A stretch of DNA of 41,561 nucleotides. Origin: Gryganskiella cystojenkinii. Its lineage: Eukaryota > Mortierellomycota > Mortierellomycetes > Mortierellales > Mortierellaceae. Of the stretch, positions 40,001 through 41,561 are shown piece by piece (the first letter of the stretch is position 1; each line of letters opens with the position of its first letter). The translations under genes and the position numbers were made by a program. Under the pieces are notes generated by a model that saw nothing but the letters and a program-made list of their open reading frames with translations, was not told the DNA's origin and did not search any database. The DNA is taken from NCBI GenBank assembly GCA_015852425.1, contig JAAAIG010000277.1, forward strand, positions 1 through 41,561. Reading direction: 5' to 3'.

Positions 40001-41561
40001 ACTATGAGGACATACTTTTCTTCCCATAGACTGTAAATAAGAGCGATCAGAGGCTTGGAAGGATCCGAGTTGTTTTGTAGATGAACAAAATCGCCTAATG
40101 GGTAAATGTGAAGTGTTGACGTTAGTATCGGTGCCGAGATGTCCCGAAGTCGATTCTTTCCGTAGAACAAATACAGTCGACTTTTAGAACCTGTTGCATA
40201 CCAACTCTAAACGTGTCGTTTCCGTGAACAACCTCTTTCAGTTCGTTTTCGTGTTTCCTTGGCCGTTTCGTTTTTACTTGGCGTCCTCGTCCATTTTTAC
40301 CGATCGTGGTCCAGAAGAGTCGCTGTAACAGGAACAAAAAACAAACAAACAAGCGAGCAAACAAACAAATGTAAGTTATGGATGCGTGCGTTGACTGATC
40401 CTACTCACAGTTTCGCAGGTGAGAGGTTTCTTCCGTCCAACGGAATTAATGAATGTTGAAGTCCAAAGGATCATAGAAATATTTACCTGTAATACTTCTG
40501 CATCGGCGTATACGTCCGAGCCTTCCACGTTGTATTGCTTTGCGTTATCAAACATCTGGTTCATGTCCTTTTCAAATGCCTCCAGTGTCGGGTATTCGTC
40601 CTTTTTGATTTTCTTTTCGATATCCTCAACCGCGATCGGCCGCAAAATCTAGATAATTATGAAGAGGTGAAGGTCAGTCTTTGAGTAACGAATCTTGTAG
40701 GGCATGAAAAATTATCCGTGGAAACTCTGTTCTTAGTGTCGCGTCTAATAGTACCTCTTCGTAGTAATCCGGGTATTCATCCTCATCAGGCAACTCCAAG
40801 AAAAGTTCTGCGAGTTGTCGTCCCCTAAATCAGTGTAATTGTCGTAAGTGTCCGTTTCTTACATTTCCGTGATGGACATAATTCTACAGTCACCAAAACC
40901 TGATCGAAATTATGCAATAAATAACATGTACTTACTCTTCATCATTATGGTCCTTGATAATGTTTAAAACCTTGAAACAGTAACCTTGCGAAAACTATAT
41001 AACAGGACAGAATATTAATAAAACAAAAAAAGTAGAGAGCACACAGTCAGCGCCACGTTGCTATTGTTTGCCCGCCGCCACCAAGTCGGCGCTCTTTGGA
41101 AAATGAAAGAAGAGCAGAGAGGGATCGCCTTTTTTGTACCTGTTCCAGAGTCGACTCTTGGCTTCCGTCATCCGTAAGAGCTTTTACTGCGACATCAATG
41201 TAGCTCTAGAACAAAGCAAAAAAAATAACAAACAAAAAAGAAGGAAAAAAACGGCCCCGTAGCTCGTATTAGATCAGAGACTATACACGGACATCCAATC
41301 CATGGGTAATTCCAACAGTGATTGATCAACCGGTTCCCGGGGGGAGGCACTCACCTCCAGAGTCGTAGCATCCCGGTGAACCATGGACCCTTCTCTGTTG
41401 TATTGCTTTGCGTTGGCAGTCATGGTCCTGAGATCCTCTCCAAATTTGTCAAGCTTCTCATCGTTGTATTCGCCTGTCTCCAGTCTCTCCTGTCGAGAGT
41501 AAAAGAGAAAAAAAGGACTGTTAGCAGTGCATCTGAAAAAATATTTACAGAAAGACATGCC
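37017..41561 (-). CDS. RSC1/RSC2-type bromodomain-BAH chromatin-remodelling subunit (5' end outside window)
   Basis: Exons resolved in coding order: 41489-41355, 41205-41140, 40994-40936, 40824-40755, 40648-40487, 40322-40202, 40094-40016, 39933-39160, 39046-37635 and 37519-37017. All phases close. The window cuts into the first bromodomain (ERLETGEYNDEKLDKFGEDL...NAKQYNREGS). A second bromodomain (LPDEDEYPDYYEE...MFDNAKQYNVEGSDVY) and a BAH domain (GDFVHLQNNSD...MDAVWFLRPEQIVRP...CFILQPRDYI) follow. Two bromodomains plus BAH is the layout of yeast Rsc1/Rsc2 and animal polybromo, which read acetylated histones for SWI/SNF-class remodellers. Next are a C2H2-like motif (CNYTNLTTNKQC...HVAAEH, split by an intron), an AT-hook-like KRGRPKK and ~500 residues rich in Gln/Tyr/Ser/Gly. 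The end is ambiguous: a GTATGT donor at 37045 could splice to 36939, giving a stop at 36908. Confidence 0.9.

Noticed and set aside
40176..40186. A further GTCGACTTTT word, like the arms of the His-rich promoters
   Set aside because: It is single, lies inside an intron of the bromodomain gene, has no partner arm nearby and no TATA-like box. Nine-mers of this kind also occur in the Tdp1 coding region.
1..41561. Transfer RNA genes, CRISPR arrays, transposons or integrated viral genes
   Set aside because: I looked for tRNA B-box-like GGTTCRANNCC with a matching fold, regular spaced repeats, terminal inverted repeats with transposase motifs and viral enzyme motifs, and found none. A tRNAscan or RepeatMasker run would be decisive.

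Overview
The window reads as a piece of nuclear genome from an early-diverging filamentous fungus. A Mortierellomycotina-like member of the Mucoromycota is my best guess. This is inferred from gene content and no database was searched. The grounds are: spliceosomal introns with GTRNGT donors and pyrimidine/AG acceptors in most genes; a single-chain ATP-citrate lyase (filamentous ascomycetes split it in two); polyglutamine tracts in regulators; and pyrimidine-rich leaders. I reconstructed 14 protein genes exon by exon. For 13 of them the reading frame closes across every junction; the 14th, a chromatin remodeller, runs off the right edge. I also found one non-coding RNA, the U2 spliceosomal snRNA, and one assembly gap.

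Layout, left to right. Positions 454-1732 (+) hold a mitochondrial oxaloacetate carrier of the OAC1 type. Positions 2254-4143 (-) hold an intronless two-finger GATA factor. Positions 5413-6887 (+) hold the GPN2 GTPase, convergent with a bacterial-type CMP kinase carrying a mitochondrial presequence (7038-8096, -). Positions 9293-13497 (+) hold full-length ATP-citrate lyase. An N-gap (13733-13835) lies in the promoter of the first of two tandem genes for histidine-rich, probably tail-anchored membrane proteins (14017-14730 and 15310-15963, +). I recognise neither of these two proteins. Positions 16529-20182 (-) hold an apyrase/NTPDase with a very long tail. Next come a TMEM242-like inner-membrane protein (20824-21769, +), a Dap1/PGRMC haem protein (21991-22900, -), a calmodulin-like EF-hand protein (23275-24188, +) and the ten-exon endocytic adaptor Sla2/HIP1R (24624-28966, -). 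Mmm1 of the ERMES complex (29716-31256, -) is followed by the U2 snRNA (about 31852-32052, +), a GGQ ribosome-rescue factor of the mtRF-R type (32154-33140, -), Tdp1 (33418-36558, +) and an RSC1/RSC2-type bromodomain-BAH protein that leaves the window (37017-41561, -).

Most genes are housekeeping genes in head-to-head or tail-to-tail pairs; there are no operons. Some share a theme. OAC1 and ATP-citrate lyase are two arms of the citrate/oxaloacetate traffic that supplies cytosolic acetyl-CoA for lipid synthesis. The CMP kinase, TMEM242, Mmm1 and mtRF-R all point to mitochondria. I treat this proximity as ordinary fungal gene density, not as a system.

The least explained part is the histidine-rich pair. 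The two genes share intron position and phase, a second exon of exactly 125 nt, a Cys/His motif next to the membrane, and a promoter layout in which an inverted repeat (GTCGACTTT ... AAAGTCGAC) sits 86-89 bp before a TATA-like TATAARTACAAGG box. Other points worth a look are the bacterial-type CMP kinase, a Tdp1 whose N-terminus reads ubiquitin motif - SUMO motif - ubiquitin motif, and the U2 gene.
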